Source: Myoxocephalus aenaeus
Lineage: Eukaryota > Chordata > Actinopteri > Perciformes > Cottidae
DNA length: 64,000 nt
Direction of reading: 5' to 3'
Assembly (NCBI GenBank): GCA_038501785.1
Contig: JBAMJR010000011.1
Span: 1,699,001 to 1,763,000 of the forward strand
The first letter of the stretch is position 1; each line of letters begins with the position of its first letter. Shown here in pieces: positions 25,001 to 38,100 of this stretch. The notes beneath the pieces were generated by a model. That model had not been told where the DNA came from, did not search any database, and saw only the letters and a list, made by a program, of their open reading frames with translations. A program made the position numbers and the translations under genes.

Positions 25001-28000
25001 TTATTATTAATAATTAATGAATTCATAATTAAAATAATACAGTTACCGTGAAGGATAGAGAAATCCATAAAATTTATTGATACTAAGACAACAGCAGATT
25101 GCAAAAAAAGTGTATAATCAGCCATTTAGTCTGAGTAGTATCGTGCTTTTGGTACATCTGTTTCTCAAAAGTGGAGGCCCTTCCTGAAATTATAATATAT
25201 TTTGGTATCTTGTTCTATTCTACAGAAGCCTGGTTCAAGGGATGTAATATTGTTTTATTCACATACCAAGTGGGATATGTATAAATTAAGATGGGATGAA
25301 AAGAAAAATACTTAAAATGTATTCTACCTGTTGTATGATAGAATTTATACCTGATATATGTTGTTTCCTGAAATGTACTTCCGTAACTGTTGTCGCACAA
25401 CGTCTTCTCTCATATTGACCATTTTGACTTGCAGCAGTCAACCAGCACCAGTCTCTGAAGACACCACAGACTTATTTGGGCCTCCTTTGGAAACAGGCTT
25501 TGGAGAACCTAAAACTGAAGGTAAGCCTCCTCACTGTGTCTTTGTCACTCTGAGTTTCTGTCTCTTTACACGCCTCTGTGTATGTCTTTGTGTCTGTTGT
25601 TAGAATATGTTTGTGTTAATGGTTGTTACCAGTGTTGTTGTTTTGTCAAACTATGATAGCAACAGAATACAAAAGGCTTTCTGAACAAACACTTATTGTC
25701 TCTTTCAAGCTGCTAGCTAAGCCCTGCTTGGCTGTCGTAGCACACACCGTCTCTCACTCTCCTCCTCCCACCTCTCACCTATTTCTCTAACATCATTGTT
25801 CTTCCCTCAGGCTCACTTTGCAGTTTCCATCTGTCTTTGCGAAGGTCAAAGTTGAAATTGGTCATGTTCATGTGCACTGTGCAGCTTGTTAATATGCAGA
25901 CTCTGCTGTCACCCGCTCTCAGCCAATCCAGTAGGATTTAGTGGTCCAGGCTGTGAGGGAGCTCCTAGCTGTTACGCAACCGCCATGTCAGGCATAACTA
26001 ACATCAACTCGACACAAATTCCCTTTATACATCCATTCAGACATAAAAAAACAGCTCTGTTTGTGACAACTGGTAACTTTTTACTTTCTGACTCATTTTG
26101 GTTTCATCTTCACAAGATCATAAAGAGAAGGAGTGTGTAATATAGATAAACTCTTTCACCGCGGTATATGTCATTTTACACACTGTTTCAAGTTGGTGCA
26201 GCTTCCTCGAATTAATACAGACTCATACGACCGCGCTGCAACAAAGCCTGTCCTCATGGAATGTATTATCAGTGCTTCAAGGTGATTTTAATAGTGTGTC
26301 CACTCCATTTGTAATAGGGATAATACTGCATGTATTACAATCAGTTGCCAGTTTATTAGGTACTTGTAGCTAACACTTTTGCATTTTCATACAATGCTCT
26401 GCAATACATCCTACCTTCATAAGGTTTCTAAAGTTTTTCTCAGTTTTTGTTGAAACTGTTTCAGAGACACTTAATGGACATTTACAGCAGACCTGTTGTT
26501 TTCGACCGCTGAAGTTGTAGCTCGGTGTACCGAATAAACTTCCACCTAATGCTTCTTTGAGAACCAAAGGGTCAGAAACCTTGACATGTTTTGGCTCTAA
26601 TGCACCTGACTTGGCCTGTTCTGTCCCCTCCTGAACGTAGTGGGTCTCTCTGAGTCCGATCCTTGGGGGGCTGCTCTGTCAGAGCCTGAATCCTCTTTGA
26701 CAAGATCCTTCCCCACAGGAAGTAAGTTTTATAATTCTGTGCATATTGTGCCGCACTTCTTCTTCTCTTGGAATGGCTGCACAGATCCATCAGCTCACCT
26801 CATGAACCGCATCATCATCATCGTCATCTGACTAACAAACAGACCGGCAAACTGACCCGATCAAACACACATGTGGCAATAACACTCTGCTTTCTCATTA
26901 CATGTTTCATGTCATCAGCTATTTCACACCCAAAAGATTTAATGCTGGTTGTAGTTTATTATGGGAGAGTTCAGTGCCTGTCTCCCATTCTGCACCAATC
27001 CATTCTCCCTTGCTACCTCCTTGCATTTGGAATGGTGGTGACTGAATGTGCTTTGCTGCATGGTTGATGATTTGTGGGCCAATCCCTTCTCAAGTTGTTG
27101 ATGATGTTGGGTTTGGCAGGTGTGGTAAAACCAAACTTTCAATGCTTTTGTTGCAAGAATATGTGTTTTAGGTTAATCTATAAAACCATACTTTTTATTT
27201 GCAATAATCAGCATTGTTTGCAGCTCACCAAAAGTTGCATTGACAAGAAAAGTCTTCAACAACATGAATTAACTTTATACAAGCAAGACTTATCAACAAT
27301 CATTGATGTTTATTTGGAAATAATCTCCTGTTTTATAGGACGATTAATTTTGGCACTTTTTTATTGCAGCTCCACCTCCACTTCCACCCAAGAATGTCCC
27401 GACCGCTCCCCCTTCGACTGGCCCTCCCTCTGCAGATGGCGCTGGTAAGAGCTCCTCATCTATTTCTGCCTTCTGTTATATCACACCTCAGGATAAAACC
27501 TTTACATTTTATCTCAACAGCGCTTTTATCTCCAATTTTCTGGCTATCTCTGTGTGTAAACTTACTGAGTACCTTTTCAAACTCTGCCTTTGCCTGGTCA
27601 CTGGTTGTTTCTGTTTCAGAAGTGTCAACAGAAGCAGACAGTTCCACCAGGAAGCCTTCAATAGCTGACTTGGACAACATTTTTGGACCAGAACAGCCTC
27701 CCCCTGCTGGCGAGGATACGGGTGACACATGGGTCTGCTTCAGTGCAGAATCTTCTGCCCGGCCACCTCTACCAGAGGAACCAGCACCTCCCCTACCGGG
27801 CTCCCCTCCTCCACCTGAATCTCCTGCCCCAACCTTACCTACATCGCCACCTCCTCCAGAAGACCCTGCACCACCTCTCCCTACACCCACTCTCCCAAAA
27901 GAAGAACCTGTGCCCCCTCTCCTAACCTCCCCGTCTTCCTCAGTGGAGCCCACTGCACTTCCCGCCCCCTCATCTCCTCCTACCCCAGAGGTCCGAAATC

Positions 28001-31000
28001 TCTCCACCTCTCCACCACCTGCACCTCCAAAGGAGCTTGCGTCTCCTCCCATTTCTTCTTCCCCTCCTCTTGTCTCCCCCTCCAGCGTCCCACCAGCCCC
28101 TGCTCCAAAAGCAAGCACGCCTCCTGCTGATGGACCTGCAATATGCACCCCTCCTGCTGATGGACCTGCAACATGCTCCATCCCACCGCCTCTTGTTCTG
28201 TCTCAAGAGGAGCAGCCCAAGAACACAGACTTCATCCAATCCAAAGAAGATGGAAGTGAAACTGTCACCTCGCCCAACGATGCCAGCCAGGGGAGCCGGA
28301 GTACGCCTCCCCCACCTCCTCCCCCTACATATCGGACGGTGGTGTCGTCACCGGGTCCCACATCTGGAGCTGGTGGCTCAAATAGTGGTGAGTAGTAGTC
28401 CATGACTCTGACTTGTCTATAGAGGGCAGGCTTTTTTAGAGCTTGGATTGATTGTAACACAAATGGAATTATGAAAGCAAAGAGACAATGTCCTCACACC
28501 AGCCAGGTGACTTTCCATATCAAGAGCATCTATACAAATGCAGTTAGGGAGGGATTTAAAACCATGTTTAAATGTCCTTTCAGTGCATTGCGCCATCTTT
28601 GTTGTTACACTTGCACACAATGAATCGCAAATCTACATTGTAATTGATCCCTGGAAAAGAGGTCATGTTTTGGCCCAGTTAGATGAACTCCACCATTCTG
28701 CTGCATAATTGTTATGTTAGCACAGGTTGTTGTTCTGATTGACTCGTATTTAAAGTTCAGACTTCACTCTTTTCAAACTTATTCATTTTTATTGAACATA
28801 CAGAAGTTATCAACCAGTCCTGCCAGAAGGATTAATTTTACAAGTATGAACATTTTAACTCTCTATAATGCAGCTGAAAAAATTAATCTTCTGGAAAAGA
28901 AATATGAACCAGGGATCCAAACAGAGACCATAATAAAGACTGTGAATAAATAGTCTAAATACAAGGGAAAACACTAGTACAATTTAGGCTAGTAGTTCTC
29001 AAAAGAAAGTGTATGACCAATGATGTTTTGAAATCATTTTGGGGGTTGCAGCTTTAGGAAAATCTTAATTGTCAGTTGTAACAGATACTCAAGGCGGCTA
29101 AAACAGGAGGTTGTCTGTTCTTAATTCTTTATAGAGGTGTACATCCCATGTTTATATTAAAATAATACACTCCACAGTTACATTCTTTGCATAAAAATTA
29201 ATAGTTAATAGTTTGCTGCGTTAACACGTTTTTAACGTGTTAACGCAGCAAACTATTAACGGCGTTAATTATTTGATCATGCATTAACTCTTGCATGCGC
29301 AAAAATTATGTGATTAATCAGTTCAATTTTTTCAACTTTGCCCAGCCCTAATAAAAATATATTTTCATAATAGAAATGGGAAATATGTGTCTGATTATGT
29401 CCATCCTGCATTTATACTGTAGCTGTTTCTACACTATTCAGCATCTTAAAACACAGTTTTGTTATATAATCCCTATCTGTCACTGTGATGCTCTGCAGGT
29501 TCCTCCTCTCCGGTGCGACCTGCCACTCCTTCGTCAGTCAGCCCCACCCCACCACCACCTCCACCCCGCCCCCCTTCACGGCCTAAACTTCCGCCAGGGA
29601 AACCAGCTGTAGGAGATACAGTAAGTGTTACAGTTATTACATTTTCACTACTAATTCAGATGGTTGTGTTTTGGTATTTTGCCAACTATTTAGTACTGAC
29701 TTACCAATGCTGTGTCACTGTTGCAACAAGTTCTGGTCAGTTAATACCTGAGGACCTCACGTCTCACGTCATCATTGCATGGACTAGCAGGAAACCTTCA
29801 TTGCAAAGCCAACAGAGCCAAACACAACTGTACAACTTGCTTATCGTAAAATGAACTTTGACAAAAGTTTTCCAGGTTTAACAAAGTTGTGACAATCAGA
29901 GCCTGATCTAATTACTTGAATTTAGTTTTTCTGGTTAAATATCTTCACCAAAAAACAAAACAAGCAATGGTATAACATTCGATCAAAATTGTTGTTTTAT
30001 CTGTTCAGAATCGTCCGTTCAGCCCGCCGATCCACTCTGCCAGCCCGCCTCCGATCGCCCCGTTGGCGCGGGCCGAGAGCACCTCCTCCATCTCCTCCAC
30101 CAACTCCATGTGTGCTGCTACCACCCCGACCGTCAATAAAGAGCTCTCCGTGTCCGTGTCAGGTGTGTGATCCCTCAACTGTCACTGAGCGGTGCAGCCT
30201 GTCCTCTGACGGCTGTGCTCACAGGCGAGAAGTGTTAGCGGAATTTACCCTTTCCATGTTTAATATTAAAAGTTCATCATTGATTTTATGAACTGGCCCT
30301 GTCCTTCCTTGCGCTCAGAGTTTTTTTTGGATGTGGCATGCAGTTTTGTATTTATTTATTTAATAGTGACAGTTTCCTGGCAATGATTGTCTACTAATCA
30401 ATGAAGTCAGTAATACAGTGCCATCACATTATTAAACCCATGCATGTCAGCAGTTTCTATCTGGAGATAGATTATGTAAAACATGACTGCATCATTTGTA
30501 TCAATGCGATTTATATTCCTATAAATATGAATTCATAACTCCTAAAGATAATTTTTATACAGTGAATTGTTAAACTTTACATAAATATTATGTCTGATTT
30601 AGGTCGACGCACACAGACACATTTATATATTTTCACTCACACACGTCAGAATGAGTGGGAGATGAAGCAGGTTGCTAATTTTAAAGCACAAACCAACCTT
30701 CTTTTCATGAATTAATACAGGAAACATCAACAGTTGATGCTGCTTGATCTAACTTTTGAGTCAGTGCTGAAGGACATGCAGTGCAGAGTTGTGAGTGGAT
30801 AATAGCAAATCTCAGTGGACTGTAACATGGCTGAGTCGTAATACATTTAAGAAACAAACACTCTTGAGGCAGCAGCAGTTACATAAAAACAGAATATAGT
30901 CCCTGGTTGGAGTTTTTCTTTTCTATTTTAACTGATTACTAGAATAAAACAACAAGTAAACGGTTTCTCTAGATTGAGACTGGAACATGTATTGCCCTAA

Positions 31001-34000
31001 ATGTACACATAATGTATTCATTATGGTTTTGTTGGTAGATGAAAAAGCTGATGGTCTTCACAGTATTATAAAGGTCACTGAGACTTTAACTATAAACTGA
31101 CACTATTTCAGTATCAGTGCCTTTTCATTTTTAAATTCTCATCTTGTTTTTATTTTAAGCTGCTTTAGTTTATTTAACATAATTTAATTCAATGACAGTT
31201 CCTTTCAGATTTGTACATTCTATTTTTTCCTTGGTTTGATTTGCTTTCTGCTTTTCTGTTTTTCCGTTTGTTTGTCTCTTTATTTGTCCTTTGGCTTGTC
31301 AGAAGACGATGCTTATGTAGACAAACTGCCCACCTTTGAGAGACACTTTGATTCGTTTGCAGGTATAGTAAAGATCCCCTCAGAGAGGAAAGGGGACGGG
31401 TTGGGGGAGCGATGCAATGTCAGTTTTCTATCTGTTTGAGGCTCTTTGAGTGAGTTGACATAGACGGATCCACCACTGAGTGTTTTTGTGCTTTCTCGAT
31501 TTGTCAGTCAAAGTCTGCAGGTATTGGGACAGTGAGACACATTTTTGGGGTATTTCTTTCCCACATTCTGGCAGAGTTTCATCTCATTGTACATCTCAAA
31601 TTATGAGATATGTTAAAATAACATCTCTTTGTCATTATCCTAATACCTACTTATTTGACTCGTCTACTTCAGGTTTTGCGTGCAGATTAGGGACACATTC
31701 GTTTTATTCTTTTAAAATATAGCAGCATTTCAGTAAAATTCTGTGAAATAGAAAATGTTTCTTCATTGTTTTGCTTTTGCCGACTCATCTTTCCATACAT
31801 GTGCGAGGTATTTAATAGATATGATAGCCTCTCGCTCCGTCGTCTATCTGCGTTTATTTTTCTCTCTTTCAGTCGCTCTCTTGTACCTCTCGTTACTCGC
31901 AGACAAAATCTGACAGAAAAAAGTGACACAAAAACCTTAATCTATTGCATAACATTTTGTTTTGTTTTTCTACAAAAAAGTTTGAGTGCCATCCCCTTTT
32001 CCCATCTGCCCGCTCATCAGACCTTTCTCTCTGTTTTATGACTGTGCACCAGTGGCTGTCTCGCCATGTCACCATGGCAACCTTGTGTCTTTTCTTGGCA
32101 ACATATTGTGTTTGTGCAGAGTGCAGTGTAGTCCCTCCCAGATACCTTTACTCTCAGTCTGCAGCACCAGAGTGTGTTTGAGTGTGTGCGTGTTCAATGA
32201 GCGTGTCTGAAGAGCTGCTTATCTGTGGGCCCTTGAGATCCATATTGTCAGTCATTCTCTCACACATACACACTCGCACTCAAACGCACACTCTCACACA
32301 TACTGTCAGATTCAGAGCTGCTGCTCACAGAGCTGTTTGAAGTCTGGCATGAGAATTAGGCTGAATTAGACAAGCAGCAGCTGTTTGGTATTCATGGCAT
32401 CCTCTCTCTACCGCTGGAGTAGCACGACACAGCCTCAAGTTCAGCCAATCTCCACCTGGCCCTAGAGCCTCGGTCTACTCCCACACTTGACCCCTGACGC
32501 CCACCTGTCACACCTGTCACTCTTGTACTCTCAAGCCATAGAAAATCACAACCCCTAAACCCCGCCCTCTCTGAGCACCTACCCTTTTTGTTCTCTTCAT
32601 GAAGCGCCGCACTGCTCTCATCGCTCCATCACACAACAACTCTAAGGCCACTCACTCTGCAACACACCTTCACTGCTTGGGGCTCTACATAAAAAACATG
32701 TATGGACAAGAACAAGCCTACTCTTCTCTACTTTACCACTCTATGTAAACATAATTCCAGGTAGTGCTCGTCCTAGTCAAACTGCACGTGCATCCCTGTT
32801 CAGGGGCTGGATCCTCCAAAGTCTGATTTTATATACTAAATGCATCATGACCAGCTGGAAAAGCTCCAAATGCAGCAGAGAAATGAGGCAGCCTACAATG
32901 TCCCGCAGTCCAATTTCTTCACTTGGCTCCTTTAAACGAAGCAGCTTCTCCACGTGACCTCATCACAGGTTTAATGCCTGTGTCCTGTGGCAAGTGCAAT
33001 CATTTCCCCTTCTCAAATGTTTTTGTTCAGATATTTATTATATTTCTGTGAGGCTTAAACAATCTAGTGTTTTACAATAAAAAAAAATGTAAAGAGAGTT
33101 TAGTTAGAGATTAGTAGGGGAAGAAACATAATTATGTTTAGAGGAAATAGGTTTTTTAGTTTTTCTCCTATCAAGTTATTAATATTAGCAAATGTATGTC
33201 TAGCTCTAGTCGGAGGGAAATCTCTTTGTGATACACTTAATAAATGAAAGTTAACCAGGACTTTCTGAAAGCACTTTGAGTCATTGTCTCTGTGAGGCTA
33301 GACTGTCTCGCCTTCATAGTCGGTGTTCCCTGGGGGATCCAGCCCCTGAACTTGGGATGTAGCATCTCTCTCCCTGTGCACCACAGTCCCTCCCTCTCCC
33401 TGCTCACTGTAGTCTCATGGCTGCCCCCTGCAGGCTGTCGTTAAACATGACAGTCTGCTTCCATTTGACGAGTGGAGGCCTGGAGGAAAATGTGAGCACA
33501 GTAAGACGCAGAGAGAGAGAGAGGCCTAAAATAGATAAATGAAAAAATTAAGAATCTGCCACTAATGAAGAAAGTAGTGCCAGTTTAAATTGCCACACAT
33601 TGGTGTATAATTACCATTTTATGATGTTGCATAATAGAGAAAACACTGGCAACTACAAAACTGTCTTCCTCTCTCCTTCATTGTACATGTAGTTGACCCA
33701 CTGCCAGCATCCAGCAGTACCCACCTGGCCCTCGCTCCACCTGACTCCTGTCTTTCCTCACGCTCACAAGCACCCACAAAAAAACCATCCACCGTGTTGT
33801 CTGATGCTCTGTCTCGGCTTGTCCCTCTTCGGCCCCCGGCCTCCACCTCCACGTTTCACCCCACTGTGACGTGTGATAGACCTGCCATGTGAGACTCACG
33901 CTACTGTCCTTCTCTCCTTCCCCCCCCTCTCACTCCTCCTCACCCACTCCCCTCCCTTACATCCCTCTTCCTCCTCCCTCCTCCCTCCTCCCTTTCTCCG

Positions 34001-35085
34001 GACCCCACCTCCCTTCCTTCCTCCACCCCTTAACCCCACACAGAGAATGACCAGCCATCCCTTGTATGGTTTGACAGAGGGAAGTTTTATTTAACCTTTG
34101 AAGGTAAGTTTTCTCTGCACCAGAGTAGCGTGCACACACACTCTGCTGAGGCTCATTTGTGCAAGCTTCGCCCCCTCCCCTGACCTGGCCCTTCTCTCCT
34201 TCCTCCCTTCCCTCTCCTTCCTTTTCAATCCCTCCATCACCCTAACCCACGCCATGCTAACTCCTGGCTGAGCCCTCCCCTCTGCCCTCATATGCAGTCA
34301 ACTATGCAGTCTTGTCATATCTTCCTCTACCTTCTCTTCCTGACATTGTTCATTCTCATTTCGTCTGCGCTGACCGCCCTTCATTCCCTGAAGAATCATC
34401 GTTCCTCTTGTACTTTACTAATCTCTTTGTCGTCACTTTTGGTCGTTTGGTTTTTGGTTGGATCTTCGGCTTCTCTGATCTTCTTTGATCTTGTCAGAAT
34501 AATTCAGCTTTAACAGCATGTCTGGAAGAAGCATGCACATCTCTCTGTCTCTCTCTGTCTGCCTCTCTTTCCTTTCTCATCTATCTGTGCTTTATTCAAT
34601 AAAAATTCAGAGTGTAATATACTATATAAATAATCATAAAGGGGTTTTATTTGAAGTAATGTTTAACTGTTGTGTTTAATTATTTCACAGTCAAAGAACA
34701 GAGAGAAATGGCTATCTTCTTCACACATAGCCTGCTGTTTTCATGCCACCTTACTAACACAAATATTGTTCTCCTTTCAAGTAGTTTTGAAGTTTAATTT
34801 CATCCCTCTGTGTGTAGTTCTCATTTCATCCACACACTACTGTTTTGGAAGAGTAGAAAGAAGAGTGTAGAGTCCTGGTTTGGGAGTTATGTATCTATTC
34901 TTAATCTATTGACGTCTATTGACTGTTGTATTGTAAAACCGGGTTGAAGCTACTATACATTGATGTTTCGTGTAACCTTGACTTTGGCTATAACAACCAG
35001 AAAAGATAGTAAATGGCAACGAATTCAGCACATTGGATGTTTAGTTATTGACATTGGTTGAGTGTGTGTCTTGCTATGTTCAGAC

Positions 35086-35154
<69 letters not shown>

Positions 35155-38100
35155 GCCTCCAGGCTGCTCCAGAGGGCCCAGTCCTCTCACCATGGGCGCT
35201 CAGGACACTCTTCCTGTGGCAGCCGCGTTCACAGAGACGGTCAACGCCTTCTTTAAAGGAGCTGACCCCAGCAAGTAGGTCAACAAACAGCTCTGCATGT
35301 TCACAACACATCCTGACATGACGTTTGACCGTAAGATTCATGGCTTCTTTCATGTGTGGCTGATGTGAATTCAGCTCATACAGCAGTACTTAAAGGATAA
35401 TGCTGAAGTTAGTAATACTTTACTTAATCCCCTTTCTAATTAAGATTTCAAAGTACTTGAATAGTTAATTCATTGTTTATAACAGTTTTGTGGTTTTAAA
35501 CGGACATATGGACATTGTTTCTCTTTGTATTTGTCAACAATTCTAACTTCTCGTATGAAGCATTTGTAACTGTAGTTTATATACATGTTCACGTTATTCA
35601 CAGGCATGTTCAACACAGTTTATGATATACATAGAGGGGTTTTAAATGTTATGATGATGCCAGTATAATTTGACTGCATCTCTGCACTGTAGCGTCATGT
35701 CAACCAGACCTCACTGAGCATGCTCAGTTTTAGTGTTTACTGATTTTGTTTTTCGTATTGACTAGGGTTTTTCCAATCATGATCTGCAAAGCATTGGATA
35801 TATACAGGCTGTGATGTGAACAAAGTTATGTGAAACAAAAATGGGCGTAAAGCTGTCCTATTTTTATTTATTTTTAAGAGAAAATACAAAGAAGAAAAAG
35901 AGAAATTGACAAATGAAGTATGCACTGTACAGGTTCTGTCTCTCTTCTAACACACTTGTTGTCGTCCTTTTCTTCTCAGGTGTGTTGTGAAGGTCATAGG
36001 TGAGATGGTTTTGTCGTTTCCGGCGGGCATCACACGGCACTTTGCCAATAACCTGTCCCCCGCTGTGCTAACCTTCAGCATAACCAACTACAGCCGACTG
36101 GAGCATGTGCTGCCTAACCCCCAGCTCCTCTGCTGGTAATGACATCACTGTGAACTCACCACCTCACACAAAACAAATAAGATGCAGTGAAGAAGTGAAA
36201 AGATGTTCTAACTTTATCCTCCTTACATGCGTAGTTCAAGTCTGAATGCTTGATTGTCCATCTTGGAATTAATTATATTGATTTTAAACACATTTTTTAT
36301 ATGTTATGAATGTTTATAATTCAACTAAACTTCATTCAAACCAAATCAAACACTCACTGTGCATATACGTTGTATTAATAATAATTTCACCTGAACAGCA
36401 TGTTGCATCATTAATCAAAATGAGTCCCCTTCTTATGTAAATATTAGTTACTCTGAATCAACTTTGTTTGCAATTCATCATGTAACACATCCTACTTATC
36501 ACACTGACTGTATGTTATAGTAACAGAGCAAACTTGATCTATATATAACAGTTCACACACAAGGAAAATGTCAGGTGTTTTATAATTAAAATGTATAATA
36601 TATTATAATATATTATCTAAAAGAAACTTGAAACTTATAGTAAATTTTTTACTAAAAACTAACAAAGTTAAGATGTGCATATGCACATATTTGGAATAAG
36701 GGTTAAAATATCTGAGATATAGCTCGTAAAACATTCATGATCTCATATGGAAATGTTTGATGATGGTGAGGATAAGTAAGATCTGAAAAATGATTGATTC
36801 ATTACAAAATCAAATTCATAGAGTATCTTCCTTTTTAAAATAACAGTTAATCATTTATACAAGAACTCTTTTATAAAATGCTTTTCTTAAACCCTGCATA
36901 GTTCACGTCTGTAAAGTCCGACCTTTTTCGGCTCACTGTGAAATGAAAATGCTGACCAAAGCCTGTACAACTCGGCGTTATTACCAAAAGAAGCTTGTTT
37001 CCACTGGTGATGCATTCATTTGACAAATGAAGAAACATCAGATTCCTCAGTTTAATCATGTATTCACCAGATCATATGTAAAATGTCATATTTCGATCAT
37101 GCTTTTACCAGCGACACCACCACACAAGCCAAGGCAGATGCCAAGGACTTCTGGGTGAACATGCCAAACCTGATCTCCCATTTAAAGAAGGTGGCAGAGC
37201 AGAAGCCTCAGGCTACGTACTACAACGTGGACATGCTCAAGTATCAGGTGAGCTCGACCCCCTGGGGAATTATAACTTGGCATCACTAAACAAAGAGATG
37301 CACCGGCGCTTTAAAATCCAGTTTTTTTGGTGGGGCGGGAGGTGCTTATGTAGATTGTAGGAGCAACGTGACATATGTTGGAATCCCAAAACGTTTCCTA
37401 TACGTGTGTAGGTATCAACGGAGGGGCTTCAGTCGATTCCTTTGAATCTAGCGGTGAGTTGGCGATGTGAGCCCGCCAGCACTGACCTGAGGATAGACTA
37501 CAAATACAACGGGGAGGCCATGACGACGCCGATGGCCCTGAACAACGTCCAGTTCCTCGTCCCGATCGATGGAGGGGTTTCAAAACTACAGGCTGTCTTA
37601 CCTCCTGCTGCATGGTACAGTCTAAACTGTGTTATAGTGCTGAGTACCATTTAGATTACTCGGCAGTATGTCATTCATACTAATATACAACATGTGTTGA
37701 ATGTATATTAAGAATTACAGACATAATTAGACCAGGTCGGGACTCCACTTACCTTCATGTTGGTTTTGCTGACCTACAATGGAAATGCTTGTACTGACTC
37801 TAAGATGGCTTGACTTTGTCTTTCAATTAGTCTTTAGAAGCTCCCTCAATGCGTTTGTCTGTCCTCTTGTGATCTCGACAGGAATGCGGAACAGCAACGA
37901 ATCCTTTGGAAAATTCCTGATATCTCACAGAAATCTGAAAACGGAGGTACGTACAGAATGATTCAGATCGTTTAGCTTTCTACTTGGATTCCTCGTATTC
38001 TATCAGCAGAAGAGTTGAATCAGTTTTCAGAGTTAGCCCTTTGTCTTTAAAATGTATGCATAGCCCTGGTAAAAAGAAACATGGGCACAGCCTCCAAACA

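Noticed and set aside
27456..28181. 241-aa open frame on the minus strand, Gly-rich
   Set aside because: It is the antisense shadow of the proline-rich sgip1 exon 27620-28387. Gly/Arg/Glu runs are just complements of Pro/Ser codons.
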